From NCBI GenBank assembly GCA_951394045.1, contig OX595998.1, positions 1,612,001 to 1,676,000 of the forward strand: DNA of 64,000 nt. The letters are read 5' to 3'. Below are positions 41,001 to 50,380 of the stretch, piece by piece. Under the pieces are notes generated by a model. That model did no database searches. It worked only from the letters and a program-made list of their open reading frames with translations, and had not been told where the DNA came from. This stretch comes from Nitzschia sp. DOCU1 (Eukaryota; Bacillariophyta; Bacillariophyceae; Bacillariales; Bacillariaceae). Both the position numbers and the translations under genes were made by a program. The number at the start of each line of letters is the position of its first letter. Position 1 is the stretch's first letter.

Positions 41001-41966
41001 AACGCAAATAGCGTGACTTCGACTCGATTCGGCATTCATTTTGGTAGAAGCGACGACCCGACGACTAGACGCTTCTTCCATCAGTTTCCCAATTTCCGCT
41101 GGATTACCAACAGGCCGCGCTTGAAGGCCACGCACGTATACTTCTCCAGTCATTGTTTCTCGTATCCGTAATTGATTGCTCCCATTCACGGCTGCTGGAT
41201 TCAACAAGTCTCGAATTTCTTCATTGTAAACTTCCATATAACTTAATTCGACATGGGCGTTGTTATCGCATTTCGCGTTTATATTGTCAAACAAGTCCTT
41301 AACGGCCCGAGGGATGACACCGTCTGTTTCATTGATACATGACACGTTCTTGGCGGCGGTCCCCATGGTAAACGTCTAATGCGACAAATGTATAAGACTA
41401 ACGAATTCAAACTGGATACTATGTAACGAATACTCTCTCACCTTTCCAGCTCCCGTTTGACCGTAAGCGAGAATCTGGCAAAGAACAAAAAGATCGAGGC
41501 AGGGCAAATTGGAATGAATGGTTGTCCGAGAAGAGCAGACGACAAAATGTCGTTAGATTTCACAGCGTAGCAGAAAAGGCAAAGCAATAGATCCATCTCC
41601 ACCGAAGCGTTCCCTAGTAGCCACCCCACTTACTGTGCAATTAAATCCCGAAAACAAATCTTCCGAAATCGCCTTGTACGCCCCACTTTTCTCGTACACC
41701 TCGTGCTGGGAACAATTTTGATCCAACACGGCATCCAATTCAAACCACCGCGGTTCGTCGCCGGCCTGATGAATCTGTAGCGTTTCAGGTCCATCACCAG
41801 ATATGTTGGGTACCTTGGTCACCACCGCGTTGCTTCCATTGTCCAACTCGTATTGGGCCAACGGTCGGACGCGAGAAACGACACGGACATTTGCTGATGA
41901 GTCGCTACCGCCGCCTTTGCTCTGCTGGACCGGAGGTTCGTTGTGGCCAGGAAGCGGGGCTGTCAT
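38019..41966 (-). CDS. Kinesin motor protein, kinesin-4 (KIF4)-like
   Basis: Three exons on the minus strand: 41966-41634, 41474-41442 and 41375-38019, all joined in phase 0. The introns (159 and 66 nt) carry GTAAGT and GTGAGA donors and CAG and TAG acceptors. The 33-nt middle exon encodes ILAYGQTGAGK, the core of the ATP-binding P-loop (residues 112-122), completed by T123. Total 1240 residues. The motor domain occupies ~20-390 and has SSRSHAI (switch I), LVDLAGSE (switch II) and FRDSKLTRLLQDSLGGNS. The ending CSPADFNLEETINTLRYA is closest to chromokinesins of family 4. An N-terminal motor implies plus-end-directed movement. A coiled coil follows the neck (~400-430), then acidic disordered and coiled segments and an Asp/Glu-rich tail (DWDDEEDWDEEDEEV). 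A role in spindle or microtubule organisation is inferred from the family. The ATG at 41966 is preferred over an upstream TTG. Confidence 0.9.
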
Positions 41967-42443
41967 GATGGTAGTGAAAGGATCGTCAATACGCAAGGTG
42001 CGTTTGGCATGGATAATAACAAGGTGGTTCCGTCAGGATATGATCTTTCTTTGATGATGCTAAGCAGGATTCAGCTGGCAGAGATGATGATGACCGATCT
42101 ATTAAAAAAGGGAGGCATCCGAGAGCTCGCACTTTTGTGTCTCGGAGCGATCGATCACGATCATTTTAGTCACGGTCGCAGACCGCGCGTAGCGCGATCT
42201 GAGAAGTCACATTAGTAAAAGCTCGCGGCCGACGACACATGATGCGCCACCAACGATAGACGGCGGGAAATCCTTCTGCGCTTGGATTACACCATGACGC
42301 ACCTTTGGGCACCATCCAAGTTGTTGTTTCTCTTGCATGCCATAAGGCCTTACTAGTAGACAAGGAACACACGGATATTTCTTTCGGACCCCATTGGCAG
42401 TTAGTGTGGTTTCAAGGTCTCGTTTGATTGGAACAAAAAGAAA
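41967..42443. other. Divergent promoter region
   Basis: 477 bp between the kinesin (minus) and 2-hydroxy-acid oxidase (plus) starts. It includes GC-rich inverted bases near 42181-42200 (GACCGCGCGTAGCGCGATC). No defined regulatory motif. Confidence 0.35.
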
Positions 42444-43694
42444 ATGCAATCGCAGTGGCTCCCCGAGACAAGAAAAGGTGGAGCAATCCACAACGAGTCC
42501 CGCATCATCGTGCCGCCATCCAGCACGACGGGGATGGTCGTCGACTACCGCTCGGAATGCCTCAATGCAAACGACTTTCAACGAGCCGCTCAACGTATTC
42601 TTTCGAAGCAATTGTATGAATATTTAGCATCGGGAACAGACGATGAGCAAACACTCAGAGAAAACCAATTGGCCTTTAAACGGTGGTTCCTGAGGCCCCG
42701 AGTCATGAGACCTGTGGGCAAGATTTCTACGCGCACCTCTCTCTTTGGCCACAAGGTGGAAATGCCATTGTTTATCAGTCCAGCCGGGGTTCATGCCCTT
42801 TGCGACCCTGAACATGGAGAATGTGCCACGGCTCGAGCTGCTGCCAAGGCGGGCATACTGTTTGGTCTCTCCCAGCATTCCACACGATCGATCGAGCAAG
42901 TGGCCAGTGTTGTTCCCAAAGGAGCCTTGCAGTTTTATCAGGCCTACATTCTCAAAGACAGGGCCCGGACACTTCGTCTTGTTCAACGTGCCATCCAGGC
43001 TGGTTATCAGGGAATCTTTGTCACTGTAGACTCGGTTCGATTTGGCTTTCGAGAAGCGGATGCTAGGAATCAATTTAATGCACTACCACCACCACACAGG
43101 TTGGTAAACTATGACGCCGAAGAAAAAGAAGACGATACTGGACCAAAGTTGGACGAGACGTATAATAGCCAGCAAGAAAAGGCATGGGATCAGAATTCGG
43201 AGCAAATGTTTGAACAAAATGTAACTTGGGACGACATTGCCTGGATTAAGAGAGAGGCTGCGCCTCATGTCCCATTGGTAGTGAAGGGAATCATGACTGG
43301 GGAGGATGCCAAGCTCGCCGTTGCCGCTGGGGCGGATGCTATTATGGTTTCTAACCACGGGGGTAGACAACTTGATGGTGCTTTGGCAGCAATTGATGTG
43401 TTACCAGAAATTGTCCAGGCCGTAGATGTTCCAGTGTGGCTGGATAGTGGTGTTCGACGCGGGACGGATATCCTCAAGGCTCTGGCGCTAGGCGCTTCTG
43501 CCGTTGGCATTGGGAAGCCCTTCTTTTTTGCATTGGCGCTTGGGGGCGAGGATGCTGTATCCTACCTGTTACAACAACTACATACAGAATTGGAGGCTGC
43601 CATGGCGATTTGCGGTGTGGAATGCATAGCGGATATTTCCAGCAACCTTGTTATCCACGAGACATCTCTGGCAACTATGCATTCTCGACTTTGA
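42444..43694 (+). CDS. FMN-dependent 2-hydroxy-acid oxidase (glycolate oxidase-like)
   Basis: 416 residues, single exon, ATG 42444. This is a TIM-barrel flavoprotein of the glycolate oxidase / L-lactate dehydrogenase family, oxidising a 2-hydroxy acid (glycolate or lactate) to the 2-oxo acid. FMN-family landmarks: LFISPAGVHAL, LQFYQAYILKDR, FVTVDSVRFGFRE, the flavin-stabilising Lys in PLVVKGI (K281), the catalytic base His in VSNHGGRQLDG (H305), and phosphate-binding VWLDSGVRRGTDILKALALG. An insertion at ~215-255, rich in Asp/Glu/Lys (YDAEEKEDDTGPKLDE), lies in the usual loop 4 region and makes the protein longer than plant glycolate oxidase. The C-terminus MHSRL ends in SRL, a valid type-1 peroxisomal signal, so photorespiratory glycolate oxidation in peroxisomes is the likeliest role. 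Substrate cannot be set from sequence alone. Confidence 0.9.
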   Translation: MQSQWLPETRKGGAIHNESRIIVPPSSTTGMVVDYRSECLNANDFQRAAQRILSKQLYEYLASGTDDEQTLRENQLAFKRWFLRPRVMRPVGKISTRTSLFGHKVEMPLFISPAGVHALCDPEHGECATARAAAKAGILFGLSQHSTRSIEQVASVVPKGALQFYQAYILKDRARTLRLVQRAIQAGYQGIFVTVDSVRFGFREADARNQFNALPPPHRLVNYDAEEKEDDTGPKLDETYNSQQEKAWDQNSEQMFEQNVTWDDIAWIKREAAPHVPLVVKGIMTGEDAKLAVAAGADAIMVSNHGGRQLDGALAAIDVLPEIVQAVDVPVWLDSGVRRGTDILKALALGASAVGIGKPFFFALALGGEDAVSYLLQQLHTELEAAMAICGVECIADISSNLVIHETSLATMHSRL

Positions 43695-44717
43695 TTTAGC
43701 TTTTCTGCCGCGCCATCAAAGAAAGAAGCATATTCACTGTCGTAGTACTGCTGCATCTCCTGTTGTTAGTGGTGCTGCCGAGAGAGCGTGCGCGGGCGGG
43801 AGGATCGACTTGGTAGAACCACAAGAAGACTTTGATTAGTATGAACCGAGTATACGAAGAAGGCACCCACCAGTGGCGAGCGATTGCAAGAATATTCTAG
43901 TTAGTAGGAGGTCGAATGAGCGAACAGTGGCTGCTTAGAGTCATCTTGGCCGGGCACCGGCCTCAACTCCTACTAAAGGAGGAGCTACCTGGACTAGGAG
44001 GCAGCCAGCACTCCTTCCTTGCTTTTACCTAAGCAGTTAAATTAGTAGTAGCGGTGTCTGGTAGTAATCAGTCTACCGGGTGATCCCTGGTGCTGGATCG
44101 AGAGTAAACAAGAAGACTTCATTCACATCCCATCAATAGGAGTACCTCTGGTACGGAAAAAGCCATGAATTCGCGAACACGATAGTAGCCGACCACTTAC
44201 TTTGGCAGTTCCACAAATACTGAAGTGCAGTGTGCTTCAAGCGAAGCCACTTGCCTGGTATGTCCTGTGAACGTGGAGGATCCTACGAGTCACTCAGTCG
44301 ACTCTTTGTTTTTGGACTCCATTGATTTCCACTGAGAAGAAGAGAACGCTTGCACTCTCTCTCTCACTTGACTTTTCGCAGATAAAGCCAACATTCCTCA
44401 TGTCGTAGAAAAGACATTTTAATAATTGTTAATTTCGCACGGAAACACGCGTCACGATACTCGATTCATTCACCTTAAGAGCGAACTGTGCTCGCTGCAG
44501 CACACAATCCACGAATGTTGATCCAAAATTAGGAATTATCTCTGTGTCGACCACGAGCAAGCATGTGTTGAAAATGTACCAGAAAAAAATGTAAGAATCG
44601 GTACCGGTACCTGGTACCAGGTATGTGTTCTGACGCACCGCTGAATCATCATTTGCCTGCACCACATTCACAATCAAGCGCTAGGTACTAAATTCTCGTA
44701 AAACTCTCGTAGGCAAC
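43695..44717. other. Intergenic, same-strand genes
   Basis: 1.02 kb. It contains adjacent GGTACC-type palindromes (listed separately). The 82-aa minus ORF at 44429-44677 has no support. It should include the promoter of the Cys/His protein gene. Confidence 0.35.
44600..44620. repeat. Two adjoining perfect palindromes
   Basis: GGTACCGGTACC (44600-44611) runs straight into CTGGTACCAG (44611-44620). Both are perfect palindromes sharing one base. Possible dimer-binding site or cruciform; function unknown. Confidence 0.6.
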
Positions 44718-46918
44718 ATGTGGAGTGCGGCAAACTTCCAGTTGCCCCCACATTGCTGTGATATTTTGGTACATAAACCCTGTGCAGATTCTACGACAGG
44801 CGGAGTTCATTGCGAAACACCGCGTCGTGTCTGTTCATTAACCCTTCTACAACAACCACAAGAATTGACAATGGACGTTACCAACAACATTACGGATAAG
44901 ACGATGGGGAATAATGGTGCACCATCCCTGCCATTACTCTTGGAGCCAGTAGGGAAGGTTGGGAGCATACCGGAAACGCCTTACGGCGCGAAAAGCGCTG
45001 TCGTATCGTCTACCGGTAATGGTATGGCAGGTGACTCAACCAGGCGTTCCTTGGAGGTGTTAGCATCTGCGGCTCAGATTGGCGCCGCTTCTGACGGTGA
45101 GCCACCGCTGCCGACCTCGGCTTCCCCTCCTCCTGCCACAAGTACGTTGCCTTTGGATGCCACACCGAGTCGAGATGAGACCAAGAAGCAGAGATCAGCC
45201 CTGTTGAAAGCTGCAAAGTCTCTCAGCAATGACCCTTTGGTCCAACTCTCAATTCTTCGGGCCATGCAGCAACAGCGGGTACCACCAGATGTAGTTGCGA
45301 AGAACAAGGAAGAACGCGACAAGGCTGCAGAAGATAGACGGCATAGGCAGCCCAAGAAGCGTAAGGCCGTTGTTGCAGCACCTGCGCCTACATCCAAAAA
45401 GCCTAGGGTCAGGGTGGAAGATCGAGTCCCTAAAAGGTTTCCCGATGTCAGCTCAGTTGCATCCCCCTCAAGGGAGGCGACCTCGTCTCAGGCTGCCCCA
45501 ACAGCTTCCGCCCAACAGACACATGGCTGCACCCAGAATGGACCTGCCCTAGAAGCTCTTCTGCGTTTGTTATTCCAGCCACAGCAAGCACCTGCCCCTA
45601 AGCCATCACAAGCGGCTGGCCCTAATGTCCTCTCGGGCAATCTGGATTTTGTGCAATCGCTCCTGCGGGCTATCCAGTGGAACCAGGCACCGGCGCCACC
45701 AGTTCAGCCGCCGGTTGCAAACTTGCCTCCTCTCCAGATTCCTGCCCCCTCAGATGCTGCTGCGAATGTGTTGGATCTATTCCGTAGCCTTGGTAATGGA
45801 GTGCCCCCATATCAGCAGGTTGCTATTGCTCAGGTTCTATTGCCTTTCTTGAGCAACTTGAACTCGGCCCAAAACAACAATAATGGCTTGGGCCACACCA
45901 GTGGAACCTCGGAAAGGGATAGCCCCTTGAGCTCCGCTCAGAAGGATTCAAATGAGAGCAAGCAACAAGCCAAGACCGGAACTGCTTTGGGCCAAGAGGT
46001 TAGGATACCTTGCCGCGCTCGGGGCATGCCATCGGAGCACAACTTCCAGGTATGTGGATGATCATCGTGTCATTGAAGCTGCGTTGATTTCTATTATTGT
46101 TTCTTACGACTTTCCCGTCGCATTTACAGGCCGCACACTTCATCATACCAAAGCATATCAACCACGGCCAAGACCTGGTCTGCTCGTACCCCGAATGCCA
46201 CGCCGGCGGCGTTAAATTTCGATATTGTTTATTTTGCAGAATACCAGTTGCCAAGAGGAACTTCCGTCTTCGTCACAGCCATGTGGACACATCGTCTCAG
46301 CCGCCCGGACCGGATGATAAGAAGGTCCCGTCCACCATTTGCGTTGCAATGGATTCACCGCGGGCATCCGGTCTTCCAGACGTCAAGGAAGGTGCCCCCA
46401 GGGCACACAAAAACAGCCAATGCTTTCAAGAGGACGATGGCCGACAAAGCAAGAAACATAAGCGACAGCCTTCAAATGGTCACCATCGACACAACAAGGA
46501 ATCTTCCAAAAAGCGCAAACAGCACGAAGCAGGGGAACATCCCCTTGGCATTAAGCACTTGAGCGCCCCCAAGAAAGATAACAAATCTGACAGTGATAAG
46601 AAGAAACAGAGACGTAGGTCGTCGCCCCCCCTTGTCGCTGCTGCACCTACCAAACACGATCATGGGGACATCAACTTTGTCGACGCCATTAGCAATCAGA
46701 AGAAAAGAACCGGTGCCAAGCCCGATGCGCTGACGGACGTCAATGAAAAACGCTTGTACATGTGGGCAAGTCTTCTCAGACAGCGCCCCAGCCAGGACGA
46801 CGAGGATAAGATGTCGCAGTGGTTGATGAATGTCCTAGCTGTGAGCGACCCCAAAGCTCCCCTGAAGGGCGATATAACGACATCTCCTTCTTCGCTATCC
46901 CTGGAAGGATTCCACTGA
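44718..46918 (+). CDS. Cys/His-motif nuclear-type protein, two exons
   Basis: Exons 44718-46049 and 46130-46918, joined in phase 0 across an 80-nt intron with a CAG|GTATGT donor and TTTACAG acceptor. The product is 706 residues; ATG 44871 would give 655. The intron splits the one conserved block: PCRARGMPSEHNFQ (431-444) and then AAHFIIPKHINHGQDLVCSY, PECHAGGVKFRYCLFCRIPV, AKRNFRLRHSH (445-495). It contains C432, C462, C467, C477, C480, H493 and H495, spaced like a zinc-binding site. I recall similar C-R-A-R-G-M / C-S-Y / K-F-R-Y-C / R-N-F-x-x-R-H blocks in diatom hypothetical proteins; no function is known to me. Other parts are disordered: Pro/Ala/Gln-rich before the block and Lys/His-rich after it. 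Basic stretches (QPKKRKAV, KKRKQH) suggest nuclear location. A short C-terminal helix (EKRLYMWASLLRQR) ends the protein. Confidence 0.8.
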
Positions 46919-47545
46919 AGCGAGCATTAGCCGTCAGCGGAAGAGCTGGCCGCGGCGGGCGCTGGCGGCAGCATTCCTCGAATTAGGCTGGCACAGCTGC
47001 TGCCATGCAGTCTTAACTGCATATTTTTGCTCATCCTTACTGCTGCTTGCAGGTTTTGCATAGCTCGCACTTTCCAAAAAGTTGAGTGCTCGATTCATCA
47101 TCCGTCAGTATGGCGCTCAGCAAAGCTACTAGTTCTAATAGCGCTTGCCACGCTACTTTCTGGTTTCTATCTATACACATTAATTCGTTTACATTCCATG
47201 TATCGTCGGCGGAGCGAACTACTACATAATTGGAAGAAAAGCGATGGTACTGATTCGGAACAATGTGCACCACTCTTGCACCTCGCAGTCTCCTACTATT
47301 TACCGTTTACGGTAGGACCGCTCGAGAGGAGTAGTTAGTTACTGTTCATTCGTAGATATGTGATCCAATGTGTGGTATATTTGCTAGATAGCTCGATTAG
47401 TAGAACCTACTACGACTAGAGATTGAAAATACCCGCTCTTCTACTATAATAGTAGTCGATTAGAAGCAATCGTCGGATAGCTGGGTCTCGGTGGTCTCAC
47501 ATGATGGAGATGAATTGTGTGCGGCACGCTCATGTCCTTTTGCTG
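46919..47545. other. Convergent intergenic region
   Basis: 627 bp with both 3' UTRs. A 103-aa plus-strand ORF (47027-47338) has one hydrophobic segment but no other support. TAGTAG and CTACTAC stretches occur at 47397-47460. Confidence 0.35.
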
Positions 47546-48553
47546 CTATAGACTTGGTGACCGTGTGCTACTCACATCATCACCCTCGACGTCATTGTCA
47601 TTGTTATTCGTATTAGTATTGTCATTGAAAGGAGGAACCACAATGACCATTTGTTGTTGTTGATGATGATATTTGTAAGGAATCATCATTTTAGTTTGTT
47701 GTTGTTGTCGTTGTTGCACGGGCGCCACTGCCGCCACTTGCAACAACTTGTTGCTAGGAACACAAAAGGCCAATCCGCAACAACAACCCAGCAATTGTGC
47801 CAAATAATTGGAACCCAACAACATGGCACATCCCACAAGATTGACGATTCGATGCCACATGCCATGATGTAAGGCTTCGAGTACCATTGTCATTTTAGTC
47901 GACGACGAAAACGCTGCAAGGATCGATTCGGGTAGTGCAACATTGGTGATTCCAATCAAAAGTAAGCCTCCCCATGCTAAACTCAAAATGACAGTCTTTT
48001 GCGAATGACCCCCCATATAATAATTCCACAAACTCATAAAGCTGCCCAACGGCAAGACAAAATACAAGGCCAAATGGTGACTCCAAACACAGAGCGTGTG
48101 TTGCAATCCTGGGCCACCACTCCACCATCCCACCAGGGGCAATGTCAATGTCAGGAGTGGCAACACGGTACAATCCAAGACACACAGTACACTTGCGACA
48201 TTGGAAATGCCTTGTATCGTGGACATCCATGTTGCTTTGTTGTTGCTGCTGCTATTGTTGCCAGCAGTCACTAGAGATGAAAACAGGGGTCGAATTTCAA
48301 AGTCACGACGTTGCTGTTGTGGGGGCGTACTGGGGGTTGTGCTGGTCAAGCGTTGTGTGGCAGAGGACTCTCCGCTACTACTGCTACTACTGCTGGTGCT
48401 GCTAAATCTCTGGCTGGAAGAGGACTTGCGCCATTGCAGTAATCGAACGGAACTCGGGTATAAAAAAGCATTTGTGCCATCAAACGCCAAGCAAACGAAC
48501 AGAAGCAGCAGAAACGCCCATGAGACACCATGAAAGGATCGTGTCCGAATCAT
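47546..48553 (-). CDS. MerC-domain membrane protein, plastid-targeted
   Basis: ATG 48553 is chosen; the frame is open to 48721 but without another plausible start. The product is 335 residues. A signal peptide (RSFHGVSWAFLLLLFVCLAF) leads to GTNAFLYP, a variant of the diatom plastid-import A-F motif. A Ser-rich transit stretch (~45-100) follows. The mature part is hydrophobic, about four transmembrane segments (~120-270), and opens with SVLCVLDCTVLPLLTLTLP, the paired Cys (C-x3-C-like) and Pro arrangement of MerC mercury-transport proteins. A second Cys group (GCCCGLAFCVPS) lies near 275. A Gln/His/Asn-rich tail ends the protein. Bacterial MerC carries Hg(II) inward; in algae the homologue may move mercury or another soft metal across a plastid membrane. 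Membrane topology is inferred from hydrophobicity only. Confidence 0.8.
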   Translation of the reverse strand: MIRTRSFHGVSWAFLLLLFVCLAFDGTNAFLYPSSVRLLQWRKSSSSQRFSSTSSSSSSSGESSATQRLTSTTPSTPPQQQRRDFEIRPLFSSLVTAGNNSSSNNKATWMSTIQGISNVASVLCVLDCTVLPLLTLTLPLVGWWSGGPGLQHTLCVWSHHLALYFVLPLGSFMSLWNYYMGGHSQKTVILSLAWGGLLLIGITNVALPESILAAFSSSTKMTMVLEALHHGMWHRIVNLVGCAMLLGSNYLAQLLGCCCGLAFCVPSNKLLQVAAVAPVQQRQQQQTKMMIPYKYHHQQQQMVIVVPPFNDNTNTNNNDNDVEGDDVSSTRSPSL

Positions 48554-49035
48554 TGTTTCCGAGACTCGAAGGAGCAAGATTTGTGTGTGAATCGGGCAAC
48601 AAAAGAAGCTGCCGTTGTGGGACATCCAGCAATTTTCTTGACAGGAATTGACGCCATGGTCGAAGAAGAAAACGAAACAAGTTGCAGTCGTCGTCGGCAT
48701 CATATGCTTTGAACCAATCAAAATCGGCAGAATTTCAAACAGTCGAAAGAGTCGAAAGTTCTGGTTCGGCCGACGTCACATGAAAGGAAGCCGGAGACGT
48801 GCGAACTCTGCGACTGTCCAAGAGGTCGCATTGCCATTATCACGACTGATTTCGAATCGCGTAAGGCATAGGTAGCGGCGGAGTGTCACCCTGTCGAGAA
48901 TCGAATCATTTTGTTCTTTGATTTCTTGCCTTCACAAGAAGGAAGTGACAACCTTATGATCGTTTGTCTCTTATCATTCTCTTGCAAAGATCCCTACCTC
49001 TCATATTTTAGTATTGGACAACAGACTCTATCATT
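48554..49035. other. Divergent promoter region
   Basis: 482 bp between the MerC-type gene (minus) and cysteine dioxygenase (plus). No defined motif. Short ORFs are unsupported. Confidence 0.35.
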
Positions 49036-49990
49036 ATGATCATGCTTTCATTGTTAGCTCGTCGTGGTCCTTCTGCTGTGGTCTGCTGGAACAAGCAACA
49101 AGTTCTTTGTCAAAGAACCAAGAGCACGGTCGCTGCTCCCCTACTTCAGAGAACACATCATCGTCCCCCTCGAGACGATGACACCATCAACACTACTAGT
49201 TTGATGGATCCGACATCGTCTTTATTCTGTCAACCCACTTCTTCGCAACAACATACGACTCGTATCATTATTAATCAACCACCCATCATCACCAACATTC
49301 GAGACTTGGTTCCAAACGTCGCCAAGGCCGTACGAGAACGAAAAGAACTAGATATTGTTCCGGGTTCTTTAGAAGATCCCATCTTGGCACTTTTTCGGTA
49401 AGTACAATGTATGTATGCATGCATGCAGCATCTGGAGTCATCATCGTATTACTAGTACTGAACACTTCTTCTTCTTCTACTATTTTTAAAGACGCACTCG
49501 ATTAACTCCACAAGAATGGAGTCGGTTTGCCTTTTGGGATGCTTCGCGTCCCTATACACGCAACTTGATTGCCACGGATCACCAAGATTTTACTTTGTTG
49601 TTGTTGTGTTGGAATCCACAACAAGAATCACCCATTCATGATCATCCTTGCGATGGATGTTGGCTCCAAGTTTTGCAAGGTGAAATTCAAGAATGTCGCT
49701 ATACCAAAGCAGCCAATACAAATACAAAACTCGAGTGTATTTCCGATGAGACGTTTCAACAAGGACAAATTGCCTATATTACCGATAACATGGGCTATCA
49801 CAAGATTGGCAATCCGACGTTTCGACCATCCGCAACCTTGCATGTCTATGCACCTCCCATTCACGAGTGCAAAACATGGCGATTGGTGGAAGATGGTCAT
49901 GTCCAGTGTGAACAGGCCATTTCGACGCATTATTCCGAATATGGCTTTCGAGTACAACAGCAACCACAGCAAACACCAGCAAAACGATGA
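49036..49990 (+). CDS. Cysteine dioxygenase type I, two exons
   Basis: Exons 49036-49397 and 49492-49990; the 94-nt intron has a CG|GTAAGT donor and a T-rich tract before AAAG. The joined codon is CG|A. The product is 286 residues. It is a cupin-fold non-haem iron enzyme that oxidises L-cysteine to cysteine sulfinate. YTRNLIATD and LLLCWNPQQESPIHDHP match the family. Iron ligands are H170 and H172 (HDH) and H224 (GYHKI). The residues forming the Cys-Tyr thioether crosslink in mammalian enzymes have counterparts in C177 (DGCWLQVLQG) and Y240 (LHVYAPP), so the cofactor could form. The first ~40 residues (MIMLSLLARRGPSAVVCWNK) are basic and hydrophobic, which suggests mitochondrial import, unlike the cytosolic animal enzyme. 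Residues ~40-90 are a variable linker. Confidence 0.92.
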
Positions 49991-50380
49991 GAGGATTTGA
50001 TTAAAAGGGCGGTACTTTGAGAGCGCACGTTTCAGCAAACGGCTACTACTATATCCACCTACATGCGTGTTACAATAGCTGCTGCGACCAGCAACGAGTG
50101 CCAAGACCACAGCGGGTAGGCGCCTCAAGCCATCTCGTACTACTGCCATTGCCTGATAATGAGGACTTTTACATGAGAAAGGAGTTCATAGATAGACTGG
50201 AATGCACATTTGCAGTCAACTACTTCGAGTAACGACGAGGAAGCCTTTACAAACGTCTGAATTAAGCATTCCTCTCTACTAGACTATTAGTTGTTTTCTA
50301 TAGTAGAATGGCAATGAGTTCTAGGGCCAGATGACTGACTCCTATATCGCTGTATCGGGAAATGACAGTACCCGTATATG
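49991..50380. other. Convergent intergenic region
   Basis: 390 bp with the 3' UTRs of cysteine dioxygenase and the RlmM-like gene. Repeated CTACTAG/TAGTAG motifs near 50275-50310. No gene. Confidence 0.35.

Noticed and set aside
42207..42611. 134-aa minus-strand ORF
   Set aside because: Antisense to the start of the 2-hydroxy-acid oxidase; no domain.
47027..47338. 103-aa plus-strand ORF with one hydrophobic segment
   Set aside because: Sits in a convergent 3' UTR region, no start context or homology.
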